Notes: generated from the sequence alone by a model not told the origin. Positions 52,943 to 63,704 are shown, numbered from the stretch's first letter. The stretch is DNA of 64,000 bases from Pseudaquabacterium terrae (GCF_013266755.1 NZ_JABRWJ010000015.1:1-64000), one strand, 5' to 3'. Made by a program: numbers and translations.

Positions 52943-54486
52943 CAGCGCGTGATGGGGGGCATCGAGCGCAGCACGCGGTCGGCCGCGGCGCGCACCAGCG
53001 AACGCGGCCGCACCGGCAGCGCCAGCTGCGCGGCCGCCAGGCGTTCGATCGCCCGCAGGCGCAGCGCCCAGTGGCGCGGCGTCGCCGCATCGCGCAGCAG
53101 CCAGGTGTCGCCGCTGCGATCGAACCACAACAGCTGCATCAGCCGCCAGTCGCCCTGCAGGTAGGCGCGCAGGTGCTCGCCGAGCTGCAGCACGATCGGC
53201 TGGTTGGCGCTGGCCGGCGAGATCGTGGCCTCGTCCGGCAGCAGCTCTGCCGGCACGGTGTCCATCGTCTCGATGTCCAGCGTCTGCTCCGCCGGGTCGG
53301 TCGTCTGCTGCAGGCTGCTGATCTCCGGCTGGGCGACCAGCAGCGCGCGCTCGAAGCTGTGGCGCTCGTAGGCGGTGACGCGTTCGAGGGCCCATTCGAA
53401 CCGTGCGACGTCGGCGGCACTGTCCGCGACGAGGTGGTCGACGAGCTGGCGGGCGAAGGCCAGCCAGCGCTCGAGCTCGATCGTGTGCGCCGTCGCGATG
53501 CCGAAGGCGAGCCGGTCCATGAAGCGCCAGACCGCGTGATCGTAGTCGTCGAGCATCGACGCGTCCTGCACCGCGAGGCGCAGGGCCGTCGGATGCAGCC
53601 GCAGCAGCAAGGCCATGCACGGCGGTGACAGCAACCGGTCGGACTGGATCGCGTCGAACAGGCGCGACAGCAGGTCGATCAGCTGCTGATCGATGCGCGG
53701 GCCGGCGCTGAGCGCGCCATGCACGCTGGGCGTCGGCTCGCCGAGCGGCGCCGGCAAGCTGTGGCGGATCTGCTGCAGGCTGACCGGAACCGAGGACGGC
53801 GGCGCTTCGTGATGCACCGGGCCCCGGGTGGTCGGTGAGACGACGATGGTGCGGTAGACCGCTGGCTCGACCCCCTGGTCCTCGAGTCGGCTGCAGGCCG
53901 CGGCATAACCCTGGCGCAGCGTCCGCGCCAGCATGTCGGCGCCGTCATGCAGCAACGCGGCCTGGCCGCCCCGGCTCATCGGCAGGCATTGCGCCCCCTG
54001 CCACAGGGCCCGCACATAGGCCTCGGGGCGGAACGGATTGGTGTCCTTCGAGACGTTGAAGTCGCCGACCAGCGCGGAGGTGAACGCCTGCAACTCGCGC
54101 AGCTCGAACTCGGCCATCGACTTGATGCGTTCGATGGCGCGCGAGATCTCGATGTCGACGGTCACTTCGTCTTCGTCGATCAAGGACAGCTCGAGCTTCG
54201 GCGCGGGCGCCGGTGCGGCAGGCGCGCCGCCGGGCGCCGGGGCGGGCGGCGCGGTGCCCCGATGGGCTGCGATTTGCTGGCGCAGCGCCCTCACGGCCGC
54301 GGCGACGAGATCGCCGCGATGGTTCTGCAGCACGCGCGGTGCGTCGATGCCGTGACGCAGCCCCTGGCCCATCGACTTGCGCCACATTTCGAGCACGGCA
54401 TCGACGACCTGATCGAACAGCAAGGGCGCGCGCAGCATCTCGTCGTCGACGAAATCCTGCAGGGTGGGGCGGCGGTTCGGCTGCAT
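52942..54486 (-). CDS. DUF1631-like protein
   Basis: The 514-residue soluble protein is mostly helical. MALLLRLHPTALRLAVQDASM (near 295) and the start MQPNRRPTLQDFVDDEML fit DUF1631, a betaproteobacterial family of unknown function sometimes mislabelled as thymidine phosphorylase. The usual proteins are longer (about 700), so this is a short form. It contains a Pro/Ala-rich linker at about 78-95. It shares one base with the patatin/autotransporter gene, suggesting co-expression, but no functional link is known. Confidence 0.6.
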   Translation of the reverse strand: MQPNRRPTLQDFVDDEMLRAPLLFDQVVDAVLEMWRKSMGQGLRHGIDAPRVLQNHRGDLVAAAVRALRQQIAAHRGTAPPAPAPGGAPAAPAPAPKLELSLIDEDEVTVDIEISRAIERIKSMAEFELRELQAFTSALVGDFNVSKDTNPFRPEAYVRALWQGAQCLPMSRGGQAALLHDGADMLARTLRQGYAAACSRLEDQGVEPAVYRTIVVSPTTRGPVHHEAPPSSVPVSLQQIRHSLPAPLGEPTPSVHGALSAGPRIDQQLIDLLSRLFDAIQSDRLLSPPCMALLLRLHPTALRLAVQDASMLDDYDHAVWRFMDRLAFGIATAHTIELERWLAFARQLVDHLVADSAADVARFEWALERVTAYERHSFERALLVAQPEISSLQQTTDPAEQTLDIETMDTVPAELLPDEATISPASANQPIVLQLGEHLRAYLQGDWRLMQLLWFDRSGDTWLLRDAATPRHWALRLRAIERLAAAQLALPVRPRSLVRAAADRVLRSMPPITR

Positions 54487-54639
54487 GTGTTGCTGGGCGG
54501 GATTATGCGTCGCGCGCCACGCACGACTGCCGGCGCTCCCGGCACACCGAGATCAGGGGTGTCGACAGGCCTTACATCAGGCCGGGACACGGTTCGATAC
54601 GAGTCGGTAACTCATTGATCGATCGGTACTTTCTCTTGA

Positions 54640-54655
54640 TGGCACAGAGTTTGCT
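54640..54655 (+). promoter_or_regulatory. Sigma-54 (-24/-12) promoter of PEP-CTERM gene
   Basis: TGGCACAGAGTTTGCT has GG (54641-54642) and GC (54653-54654) ten bases apart, the exact -24/-12 spacing, with a near-consensus sequence. The ATG at 54710 lies about 45 bp past the predicted start. The rest of the gap from 54487 holds no gene. A GGCCT/AGGCC dyad around 54565-54585 could be an activator site. Confidence 0.8.
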
Positions 54656-54709
54656 GTTTGTCGAGCGGATTGGGCCGCCAGGCTACCCAAAACTCACCAG
54701 GAGAATCAG

Positions 54710-55570
54710 ATGATGTTCAAGCAGATCGCCGCCGCTTGCGCTCTGGCCGCTGCAGCGGTTGGCGCTCAGGCTGTTGCTGTGACAAGCACCAAGAACGCCG
54801 ACACGCTTGCCACGGCCATCGTCGGCGCGGGCATCTCGTTCAGCAATGCGACCCTGACCTCCGGGCTGAGCTCGCCTTCGGGGACATTCACGGGCGGCGG
54901 AACGGGCGCGCTTGCGCCGGTCGGCTTCGATACCGGCATCGTCTTGACGACGGGCACGACCGATTGCGTCCCTGCCTCGACCGGACCGAGCGGACCGAAT
55001 GCACTGACCGATTGCACCGGCGACGGTGGCGGCGCCACGGTATTGCCCAACGGTGAGACGGTCTTCGACTTTACGTCCCTGAAGTTCGATTTCGAGTCGG
55101 ACACGGGCAAGGTGTTCTTCAAGTACGTCTTCGCGTCGGAGGAGTACACGGACTTCGTGGGCCAAGGCTTCAACGACAAGTTCGAGTTGTTGCTCAACGG
55201 CGTCAACATCGCGACGGTGCCGGGTGGTCCGGTGGAAGTCGACAACATCAACTGCACGACCAACTCGAATCTCTACCGTAACAACGCGCGTCCCGAAGAA
55301 ATCAACAACTGCGCGAGCCTCGGCCTGGACATCGAGTACGACGGGCTGACGGTGGTGCTGAAGGCGAGTGGCCTGTTGGTCAACGCCGTCAACACGTTCG
55401 AGTTCCGCATCTACGACCGAGGCGATGATGCACTGGACTCGGCCGTCTTCATCGAGGCAGGTTCGTTCACGAGCGTTGATCCGGATCCCGTGCCCGAGCC
55501 GGGGACGCTGGTCCTGGCCGGTGTTGCGCTCGCCGGGCTGGCAGCGGCTTCGCGTCGTCGCCGCACCTGA
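54710..55570 (+). CDS. PEP-CTERM protein of choice-of-anchor L type
   Basis: The 286-residue secreted protein has a signal peptide (about 1-22). The middle part resembles the choice-of-anchor L domain: GTGALAPVGFDTGIVLTTG, FDFESDTGKVFFKYVFASEEY and FEFRIYDRGDDALDSAVFIEA, quoted partly. The C-terminus is a PEP-CTERM sorting signal: VPEPGTLVLAGVALAGLAA followed by SRRRRT. Such proteins are cleaved by exosortase and linked to exopolysaccharide production. The gene is monocistronic, with a sigma-54 promoter upstream and a terminator downstream. Exosortase genes are not in the window. Confidence 0.92.
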   Translation: MMFKQIAAACALAAAAVGAQAVAVTSTKNADTLATAIVGAGISFSNATLTSGLSSPSGTFTGGGTGALAPVGFDTGIVLTTGTTDCVPASTGPSGPNALTDCTGDGGGATVLPNGETVFDFTSLKFDFESDTGKVFFKYVFASEEYTDFVGQGFNDKFELLLNGVNIATVPGGPVEVDNINCTTNSNLYRNNARPEEINNCASLGLDIEYDGLTVVLKASGLLVNAVNTFEFRIYDRGDDALDSAVFIEAGSFTSVDPDPVPEPGTLVLAGVALAGLAAASRRRRT

Positions 55571-55602
55571 TCCATCTGTTGCCCGCCGTGCAGGTGGGCA
55601 AG

Positions 55603-55637
55603 AAGCACAAAGGGCGCCAAGGCGCCCTTTGTGCTTT
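55603..55637 (+). terminator. Terminator of PEP-CTERM gene
   Basis: A 16-bp perfect stem (AAGCACAAAGGGCGCC at 55603 paired with 55621-55636) has a two-base AA loop and only a short TTT after it on the plus strand. Confidence 0.8.
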
Positions 55638-55660
55638 CTGGCTCTCGCGACAAAGAAAAA

Positions 55661-55689
55661 AACCCTCCCGAACAGCGTTCGGGAGGGTT
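55661..55689 (-). terminator. Terminator of groESL operon
   Basis: A 13-bp perfect stem (AACCCTCCCGAAC with GTTCGGGAGGGTT, loop AGC) is followed on the minus strand by a run of seven T. It is a textbook intrinsic terminator 24 bp beyond the groEL stop. Confidence 0.92.
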
Positions 55690-55712
55690 TGTGCGAGCTG
55701 TCCGGGCAGGAC

Positions 55713-57386
<1,674 letters not shown>

Positions 57387-57410
57387 TCAGGCGGGGGAGC
57401 CTCGGCCGAT

Positions 57411-57701
57411 TTACTTCTCGACGACGGCGAAGAGGTCTTCCTCGCGCATCACCAGCAGCTCGTCACCGTCGACCTTGACAGTCTGGCCGCTGTACTTGCC
57501 GAACAGCACACGGTCGCCGACCTTGACGTTCAGGGCCACGAAGTCGCCCTTGTCGTTGCGCTTGCCCGGACCGATCGCCAGCACCTCGCCCTGGTCGGGC
57601 TTCTCGGCGGCGTTGTCGGGGATCACGATGCCCGAGGCGGTCTTGGTTTCTTGTTCGAGGCGCTTGACGATCACGCGATCGTGCAACGGACGAAGTTTCA
57701 T
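57411..57701 (-). CDS. groES: Co-chaperonin GroES
   Basis: The 96-residue protein begins [14 protein letters not shown] and has the mobile loop [27 protein letters not shown] and the end [13 protein letters not shown]. It forms the lid of GroEL. The ATG at 57701 follows AGGAGATGCG, so it is preferred over the longer frame from 57728. It is the first gene of the heat-shock operon. Confidence 0.99.
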   Translation of the reverse strand: MKLRPLHDRVIVKRLEQETKTASGIVIPDNAAEKPDQGEVLAIGPGKRNDKGDFVALNVKVGDRVLFGKYSGQTVKVDGDELLVMREEDLFAVVEK

Positions 57702-57794
57702 CGCATCTCCTTGATGTGTCTCAGTCAACCGGAAACGACAGGCGCCCAGGGACGGGCGCCGGTCAAATGGCTGTGCCGGAGAGAGTTCCGGCTG

Positions 57795-57856
57795 TTAGCA
57801 CTCGCAAGCCGCGAGTGCTAGCAATCGGATTATAGGGACGGCCCGCCAGGCTTCAA
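57795..57856 (-). promoter_or_regulatory. groESL promoter with CIRCE operator
   Basis: On the minus strand, -35 TTGAAG (57851-57856), a 16-bp spacer and -10 TATAAT (57829-57834) form a strong sigma-70 promoter. The CIRCE element TTAGCACTC-N9-GAGTGCTAG lies just downstream (57795-57821), where HrcA would block transcription. The -35 box overlaps the stop codon of yacG. Confidence 0.93.
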
Positions 57857-58077
57857 GAGCTTGTCGGAGGCGGATCGTCGTCGTCGCTCGGATCGGGCGG
57901 GGCCGCGACGCGGTAGCGTTCGGTGGCCCACGCGCCGAGATCGACATTGCGGCAGCGCTCGCTGCAGAAGGGGCGCCAGCGGTTCGACGGTGCGAACAGC
58001 GACGGCCCGCCGCAACTGGGGCAGGGCACTTTCCTGGCCGCGGGCAGGCCGTCCCGGCCAGGGATCGTCGTGCTCAT
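57853..58077 (-). CDS. yacG: YacG, zinc-binding DNA gyrase inhibitor
   Basis: The 74-residue protein has the four-cysteine zinc site CPSCGG (residues 19-24) and [20 protein letters not shown] (38-57). The acidic C-terminal tail ends PPPTSS. YacG binds GyrB and inhibits DNA gyrase. It lies 10 bp after zapD in the conserved pilD-coaE-zapD-yacG order. Its stop codon overlaps the groESL -35 box. Confidence 0.93.
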   Translation of the reverse strand: MSTTIPGRDGLPAARKVPCPSCGGPSLFAPSNRWRPFCSERCRNVDLGAWATERYRVAAPPDPSDDDDPPPTSS

Positions 58078-58087
58078 CGTCGCGTCC

Positions 58088-58843
58088 TCAGGCGCACAGC
58101 GCGAGCTCCAGCGGCAGGTCCTCGCTGGCCGGCCGCAGCCGGCCGTCGGGTTCGCAACGCATCAGACGGATCGATACCATCAGCCGATGCCCGCTGATTT
58201 CGGGCACCAGCCCGGCCGCCTCGTCGATGCGCAGCCGCAGCAGCTGGTAGGCGCGCCCGGGTGCGATGCCTTGCTGATACTGCCCGCCGTTGGTGAAGAC
58301 CTTGTGCGGCGCACCCGTGTCACGCAAAAGCTGCAGCAGCAACTGCACCGCCTCGGCCATCGGAGCCAGTGTCGCTACCCACGCCTGCAGGTCGGCGCGG
58401 CGGCGGGTGCCGTCGAGCTGCTGCCAGGCGTAGTAGGCCGGCAGGTCGAATTCGCAGGTGCCTGCCGGGATGCTGATCCGGCTGCGCACGCTCATCAACC
58501 ACTCGTTGGTGCTCAGCGACACCCCGGCCTTGCCGGACTGGTGGTTGAGACCGTCGAAAGCATGCTCGATGCGGGTAATGACGCCATCGAGTGCTGCCTG
58601 CGAGACCTGCGGATTGCTGCGGTAACCGACCAACTGCGCCTTGTGGCGCTCGAGCTCCTTCAGCAGCTCCGATTTCAGGTCGGCACGCGACGAGACATCG
58701 AGGATCTCGAACAGCGTGACCAGCGCGAAGTGGTGGTCGACCGCCGCATCGCGGGGCAGCAGCTGGCCGAGCCGGTCGAACAGATGCTCGAGCCGCAGCA
58801 TCGTCCGAATGCTTTCGTTGAACGGATACTCGTAGAGAACCAA
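58088..58843 (-). CDS. zapD: Cell division protein ZapD
   Basis: The 251-residue protein reads [18 protein letters not shown] directly after a TTG at 58843. AGGA stands eight bases upstream, and the length matches ZapD (about 250), so this TTG is preferred to the ATG at 58882. Other landmarks are [16 protein letters not shown] and [21 protein letters not shown]. ZapD binds FtsZ and bundles its filaments at the division septum. It lies between coaE and yacG. Confidence 0.9.
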   Translation of the reverse strand: MVLYEYPFNESIRTMLRLEHLFDRLGQLLPRDAAVDHHFALVTLFEILDVSSRADLKSELLKELERHKAQLVGYRSNPQVSQAALDGVITRIEHAFDGLNHQSGKAGVSLSTNEWLMSVRSRISIPAGTCEFDLPAYYAWQQLDGTRRRADLQAWVATLAPMAEAVQLLLQLLRDTGAPHKVFTNGGQYQQGIAPGRAYQLLRLRIDEAAGLVPEISGHRLMVSIRLMRCEPDGRLRPASEDLPLELALCA

Positions 58844-58920
58844 GGGGCGTTTCCTCGTCTGACGGCATGCCTCTGGCGCCACCGTCGAGGGATTGTTTCA
58901 CAGGGGCGTGGCGCGGCGTT

Positions 58921-59526
58921 TCAAGATAGAACCGCGGTCCAGCGTCGCCACAGCTGGGTGGCGTGTTGCTGCAGCTGGTCGAGCGACAGGCCATCGTTGT
59001 GGATCACCGCGTCGGCGATGGCGCGCCGCGCCGAACGCGACGCCTGCTGGCCGATGATCTGCCGCACCTGCTGCTCGTGCCAACCGGCGCGCGCGACGAC
59101 GCGTTCGACCTGGGTCGGCTCGCTGCAGTCGACTACCGCGATGCGCTGGCAGCGCGCGCGCCAATGGCGCGACTCGGTCAGCAAAGGAACATCGAAGACC
59201 ACTGCCCCGGTCGTTGCCTCGGCCTGCCGCTGCGCCTCGGCACCGATCAGGGGGTGAAGCAGCGCTTCGAGCCGCTGCCTGGCCGGCGGCTGGGAAAACG
59301 CCAGTGCCCGCATCCGAGCCCGGTGCAAACCCCCTTCCGGTTGCTGTTCGATGTCGTCGCCGAACTCGCGGCGCAAGTCAGGCATCGCAGCACCGCCGGG
59401 TCCGGTCAGGGCGTGTGCAATCGCGTCGGTATCGATCAAGGTTGCGCCGAGCGACACCCAGATGGCGGCAACGGTGCTCTTGCCGCTGCCGATGCCGCCG
59501 GTCAGGCCGATGCGCAGGTCGGCCAA
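58921..59526 (-). CDS. coaE: Dephospho-CoA kinase
   Basis: The 201-residue P-loop kinase has IGLTGGIGSGKST near 6, DTDAIAHALTGPGG near 32 and FDVPLLTES near 108. It catalyses the last step of coenzyme A synthesis, phosphorylating the 3'-OH of dephospho-CoA. The TTG start at 59526, four bases after the pilD stop with AGGTGGG upstream, gives the usual length. The longer ATG frame at 59592 would overlap pilD by 62 bases. Confidence 0.92.
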   Translation of the reverse strand: MADLRIGLTGGIGSGKSTVAAIWVSLGATLIDTDAIAHALTGPGGAAMPDLRREFGDDIEQQPEGGLHRARMRALAFSQPPARQRLEALLHPLIGAEAQRQAEATTGAVVFDVPLLTESRHWRARCQRIAVVDCSEPTQVERVVARAGWHEQQVRQIIGQQASRSARRAIADAVIHNDGLSLDQLQQHATQLWRRWTAVLS

Positions 59527-59530
59527 GGGA

Positions 59531-60463
59531 TCAGCCCACCTGCCACAAGCTGCTGAGCTGCGCGCCGAAGAACATCGCTGCGACTCCGCCACCGGCCAGG
59601 TACGGGCCGAACGGGATCGGCACGCTGCGCCCGTGACCGCGCGCGACGATCATGAAGATCCCGACGGCTGCCCCGACCACCGACGACAGCAGGATGATCG
59701 ATGGAAGCGTCTGCCAACCCAGGAGGGCACCGAGCCCGGCAAGCAACTTGAAGTCGCCTTCGGCCATGCCTTCGACGCCACGCAGCAGCTTGTAGGTTCG
59801 GGCGACGAACCAGAGCGCAAAGTAGCCGAACAAGGCACCGAGCGCCGCATTCGGCAGCGAGACTGCCGTCCACTGCTGCCAGGCGGCGACCAGTCCGAGG
59901 CCGACCAACGGCAGGGTCAGGTCGTCCGGCAGCAGCGTGGTGTCCAGGTCGATGAAGGCCGCTGCGACCAGCACCGCGACCGCCACGCAGTACACCGCGG
60001 TGGTGACCGTCGGACCGAACCGCCACGCGACTGCCGCGAACAACACACCCGTCAGCAGCTCGACGATCGGATAGCGCGCCGAGATCGCCGACTTGCAGCC
60101 GGCGCACTTACCGCCGAGGCGCAACCAGCCGAGCAGCGGTATGTTCTCGTGCCAGGCGACCGGACGCCCGCATTGCGGGCAGCGCGAACGTGGGCGCGAC
60201 AGGCTGAGCGGCGGCAACTGCTGCAGCTCGCCCTCGAGCGCCTGACCCACGCCGGCCAGTTCGTCCAGTCGCTTCTTGTTCGGGCCGAGCACGCGTTGCA
60301 TCGCGGCGCCATCCTGCAGGTACTGCGCGGCATCGCCCAGCCATTCGCGCTCCAGCAGGACCGGCTTGCGATGGATGACCACATTCAGGAAGCTGCCGAT
60401 CACCAGGCCGAGCACGCCCAGGGCCACCGGGGACAGCAGCCCCTCGAGCACGACACCGTACAT
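59531..60463 (-). CDS. pilD: Prepilin peptidase / N-methyltransferase PilD
   Basis: The 310-residue inner-membrane enzyme has FLNVVIHRKP near 25, two CxxC pairs (CPQCGRP, CAGCKSAIS) in the cytoplasmic loop, and the aspartyl protease motifs FIDLDTTLLPDDLT and GMAEGDFKLLA near 170 and 230. The insert at about 45-85 is longer than in E. coli relatives. It cleaves and methylates type IV prepilins and type II secretion pseudopilins. It follows pilC by 6 bp. Confidence 0.95.
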   Translation of the reverse strand: MYGVVLEGLLSPVALGVLGLVIGSFLNVVIHRKPVLLEREWLGDAAQYLQDGAAMQRVLGPNKKRLDELAGVGQALEGELQQLPPLSLSRPRSRCPQCGRPVAWHENIPLLGWLRLGGKCAGCKSAISARYPIVELLTGVLFAAVAWRFGPTVTTAVYCVAVAVLVAAAFIDLDTTLLPDDLTLPLVGLGLVAAWQQWTAVSLPNAALGALFGYFALWFVARTYKLLRGVEGMAEGDFKLLAGLGALLGWQTLPSIILLSSVVGAAVGIFMIVARGHGRSVPIPFGPYLAGGGVAAMFFGAQLSSLWQVG

Positions 60464-60469
60464 GCCGGC

Positions 60470-61690
60470 TTAAACCACCGCGCCGAGCTTGAAGATCGGC
60501 AGGTACATCGCGATCACGATGCCGCCGATCATGACGCCGAGGATCACGATGATGAACGGCTCCATCAGGCTCGACAGGCCCTTGACCATGTCGTCGACTT
60601 CTTCCTCGTAGAACTCGGCTGCCTTGGCCAGCATGTGATCGAGCGAACCGGCTTCCTCGCCAATGGCGGTCATCTGCAGCACCATGTTCGGAAACACGCC
60701 CGTGCTTTGCATGGCTGTGGTCAGCGCCGAGCCGGTCGAAACGTCGCGCTGAATCTGCTGCGTGGCTTCGGCGTAGACCGCATTGCCCGACGCGCCGCCG
60801 ACGGAGTCGAGGGCCTCGACCAACGGGACGCCGGCGGCGAACATCGTCGACAGCGTGCGCGTCCAGCGCGCGAGCACGGACTTGTTAATCAGTGCGCCGA
60901 AGACCGGGATCCTCAAGAGCAGGCGATCCATCGCCATCTGCATCTTCTCGGAACGCTTCCAGCTCTGCATGAACATGTACCCGCCGCCGATCACCACGCC
61001 GAACATGATGTGCCAGTAGGAGACGAAGAACTCCGACATCGTGATCACGGCCAGCGTCGGGGCCGGAAGATCGGCGCCGAAGGACTTGAAGACGTCCTTG
61101 AAGGCCGGAATGACCTTGATCATGATCACCGCCAGCACGATGAAGGCCACCACGATCACCGAGATGGGATACATCAGGGCCGACTTGATCTTGTTCTTCA
61201 GCGCCATGATCTTTTCCTGGTACATCGCCAGGCGATCCAGCAGCGCTTCCAGGATGCCGCCCGCCTCGCCCGCTTCGACCAAGTTGCAGTAAAGCGCATC
61301 GAAGTGCATCGGGTGCTTGCGGAACGCGGCCGACAGGCTGGTGCCGGTTTCGACGTCGCTGCGGATGTCGTTCAGCAGGCGCGTCAGCCTCGGATTCGTC
61401 GCGCCGCGCGAGACGATGTCGAAGGACTGCAGCAGCGGCACACCGGCCTTCATCATCGTCGCCAGTTGGCGAGTGAAGAGGGCAATGTCCTTCTGCGAGA
61501 CCGAGCGGCCGCCGCTGGTGCGCCGCTTCTTCAGCTTCGTCAGCAGAATGCCCTGCCGCCGCAGACTCGCGCTGACCGCCGCCTCGCCGCCGGCGCGAAC
61601 CTCTCCGCGCACGACCTTGCCGTTCTTGTCGCGCCCCTCCCACTCGAACACCATCTCCTTGATGCTCTTCGCGGCTGCTGCAGTCGCCAT
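60470..61690 (-). CDS. pilC: Type IV pilus inner-membrane platform protein PilC
   Basis: The 406-residue protein has two GspF domains (SQKDIALFTRQLATMMKAGVPL near 65 and ARWTRTLSTMFAAGVPLVEAL near 270) and three membrane helices. The phrase CNLVEAGEAGGILEALLDRLA is typical. PilC anchors the extension motor PilB and guides pilin addition. It lies between pilB (52 bp) and pilD (6 bp). Confidence 0.96.
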   Translation of the reverse strand: MATAAAAKSIKEMVFEWEGRDKNGKVVRGEVRAGGEAAVSASLRRQGILLTKLKKRRTSGGRSVSQKDIALFTRQLATMMKAGVPLLQSFDIVSRGATNPRLTRLLNDIRSDVETGTSLSAAFRKHPMHFDALYCNLVEAGEAGGILEALLDRLAMYQEKIMALKNKIKSALMYPISVIVVAFIVLAVIMIKVIPAFKDVFKSFGADLPAPTLAVITMSEFFVSYWHIMFGVVIGGGYMFMQSWKRSEKMQMAMDRLLLRIPVFGALINKSVLARWTRTLSTMFAAGVPLVEALDSVGGASGNAVYAEATQQIQRDVSTGSALTTAMQSTGVFPNMVLQMTAIGEEAGSLDHMLAKAAEFYEEEVDDMVKGLSSLMEPFIIVILGVMIGGIVIAMYLPIFKLGAVV

Positions 61691-61742
61691 GATTGCTCCG
61701 ACTCTCTCGTGTTTCAGGGGCGGACCGCGGTCCGACGAACGT

Positions 61743-63458
61743 TCACTCGTTGGTGACGGCGATCACTTCTTCCAGCGTCGTCACGCCCTGTCGGACCTTG
61801 ACCAGTCCCGACTGGCGCAGGTCGCGCACGCCATCCTTGCGCGCCTGCCCGGCAATGTCGATGGCGGTGCCTTCGGACAGGATGATGCGTTGCTGCGCTT
61901 CGGTGATGGGCATCACCTGGTAGATGCCGACGCGACCCTTGTAGCCTGAACTGCAGGCCGAGCAGCCGACCGCCCGGTACGGCTTCCAGCTGCCGTCCAG
62001 ATCCTCCGGCTGGTAGCCGGCGCGCAGCATCGCCTCGCGCGGGTACTCGGCCAGCTGCTTGCAGTTTTCACACAGGCGTCGCGCCAGGCGCTGCGCCGTG
62101 ATCAAGATCACGCTCGACGCCACGTTGAACGGCGCGACGCCCATGTTCAACAAACGGGTCAGCGTGGTCGGTGCGTCGTTGGTGTGCAGCGTCGACATCA
62201 CCATGTGGCCGGTCTGCGCCGCCTTGATCGCGATATCGGCGGTTTCCAGGTCGCGAATCTCGCCGACCATGATGATGTCCGGGTCCTGCCGCAGGAAGGA
62301 CTTCAGCGCCACCGCGAAGTTCATCCCCGCCTTGTCGTTGACGTTGACCTGGTTGATGCCGGGCAGGTTGATTTCGGCCGGATCTTCGACGGTGGAGATG
62401 TTGACGCCTGGCTGGTTCAGGATGTTCAGGCAGGTGTACAAGGAGACGGTCTTGCCCGAGCCCGTCGGGCCGGTGACGAGCACCATGCCATACGGTCGGA
62501 CGATCGCCGCCATCAAGCGGTCCTTCTCGACCTTTTCGTAGCCCAGCGCTTCGATGCCGAGGCGGGCACTCGATGGGTCGAGGATCCGGATCACGATCTT
62601 TTCGCCGAACAGGGTCGGCAAGGTCGAGATCCGGAAGTCGATCGCCTTGCTGCCGAACTTCAGCTTCATCCGGCCGTCCTGCGGCACGCGCTTCTCCGAG
62701 ATGTCGAGCCGGCTGATGACCTTGATGCGCGAGGCGAGCTTTTCCTTGATCGCGATCGGCGGCTGCGTGATTTCGCGCAGTTCGCCATCGACCCGAAAGC
62801 GCACGCGGTAGTGGCTTTCGTAGGGCTCGAAGTGCAGATCGGAGGCGCGCATGTTGATCGCATCGATCAACATCTTCTGCAGGAAGCGCACCACCGGCGC
62901 GTCCTCGACATCGGTGGTGACCTCCGCCGACTCCTGTGCCGCGTCGTCCTCGGTGACGTCGAACTCGAAGTCGCTGCCGGCGATGTTCTCCAGCGTCTCA
63001 CTGGCGCTGGCGCCCTGCGACTCGAGCAAGCGCGCGAGCTTGTCGTATTCGACGATCACCCACTCGGGCGACAGCTGGGTCGCGAACTTGATGCGTTCGC
63101 TGGCTTCCTGGTCCGTCGGATCGGCGCCACCGATGAACAACCGGCTGCCGCGTCGCGCGAGCGCGACAATCTGGTACTGCTGCGTGAGCTTGTTGTCGAC
63201 GATGCCCTTGGGCAGTTTCTCGTAGTCGACCGCATTGAGATCGACAAGGGGCACCGCGAGCGTGGCCGACAACGTGTGCGCGAGGTCGGACGCCGAGATT
63301 GCGCCCGAGGCGATCACCGCGGCGACGAAGCCGATCTTGCGGTCGTGCGCCGTCTTCGAGAGATCTTCCGCTGCCTTGCTGCTCAGCTTGCCGGCATGCA
63401 CCAGTACCCGGGCCGCGCCGGAGAGGCTGGACTGGGGGCTGTCGACTAGTGTGTCCAC
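61743..63458 (-). CDS. pilB: Type IV pilus extension ATPase PilB
   Basis: The 571-residue ATPase has an N-terminal MshEN-type domain (about 15-160), Walker A GPTGSGKT near 330, the Asp box VEDPAEI, the His box STLHTNDAPTTL and a zinc site with CENC and CSAC near 470-500. It powers pilus assembly. The GTG at 63458 fits the homologous N-terminus (VDTLVDSPQSSL). A TTG at 63482 is the other possibility. Confidence 0.94.
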   Translation of the reverse strand: MDTLVDSPQSSLSGAARVLVHAGKLSSKAAEDLSKTAHDRKIGFVAAVIASGAISASDLAHTLSATLAVPLVDLNAVDYEKLPKGIVDNKLTQQYQIVALARRGSRLFIGGADPTDQEASERIKFATQLSPEWVIVEYDKLARLLESQGASASETLENIAGSDFEFDVTEDDAAQESAEVTTDVEDAPVVRFLQKMLIDAINMRASDLHFEPYESHYRVRFRVDGELREITQPPIAIKEKLASRIKVISRLDISEKRVPQDGRMKLKFGSKAIDFRISTLPTLFGEKIVIRILDPSSARLGIEALGYEKVEKDRLMAAIVRPYGMVLVTGPTGSGKTVSLYTCLNILNQPGVNISTVEDPAEINLPGINQVNVNDKAGMNFAVALKSFLRQDPDIIMVGEIRDLETADIAIKAAQTGHMVMSTLHTNDAPTTLTRLLNMGVAPFNVASSVILITAQRLARRLCENCKQLAEYPREAMLRAGYQPEDLDGSWKPYRAVGCSACSSGYKGRVGIYQVMPITEAQQRIILSEGTAIDIAGQARKDGVRDLRQSGLVKVRQGVTTLEEVIAVTNE

Positions 63459-63627
63459 GCAGGCAGGCTTTTCGCGAAGCAAATAAAGCGGCGATCAAAA
63501 CATGATCACCGATCCCTTGCGCACTGTAAACCGAAGAAGTCTCCGGTTCCGGGCCGAGTTCACGCGGGCTCGCCGCTTCGGACCCAACATCAGCGGCGCC
63601 GACGGCGCCAACCGATCCTTGCAATCC

Positions 63628-63704
63628 TGGTCGGGGTGAGAGGATTCGAACCTCCGGCCTCTACGTCCCGAACGTAGCGCTCTACCAGGCTAAGCTACAC
63701 CCCG
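63628..63704 (-). tRNA. tRNA-Pro (anticodon CGG)
   Basis: The 77-nt cloverleaf has the acceptor stem CGGGGTG paired with CACCCCG, the D-arm TAGCTTAGCCTGGTAGAGC, the anticodon stem CTACG-TTCGGGA-CGTAG and the T-arm GGTTCGAATCC. The 3' CCA is encoded. The anticodon CGG reads CCG, a frequent proline codon in this high-GC genome. Confidence 0.96.

Noticed and set aside
63628..63704. tRNA-Pro as an integration site for a mobile element
   Set aside because: No integrase, direct repeat of the tRNA end or GC change is seen beside it.
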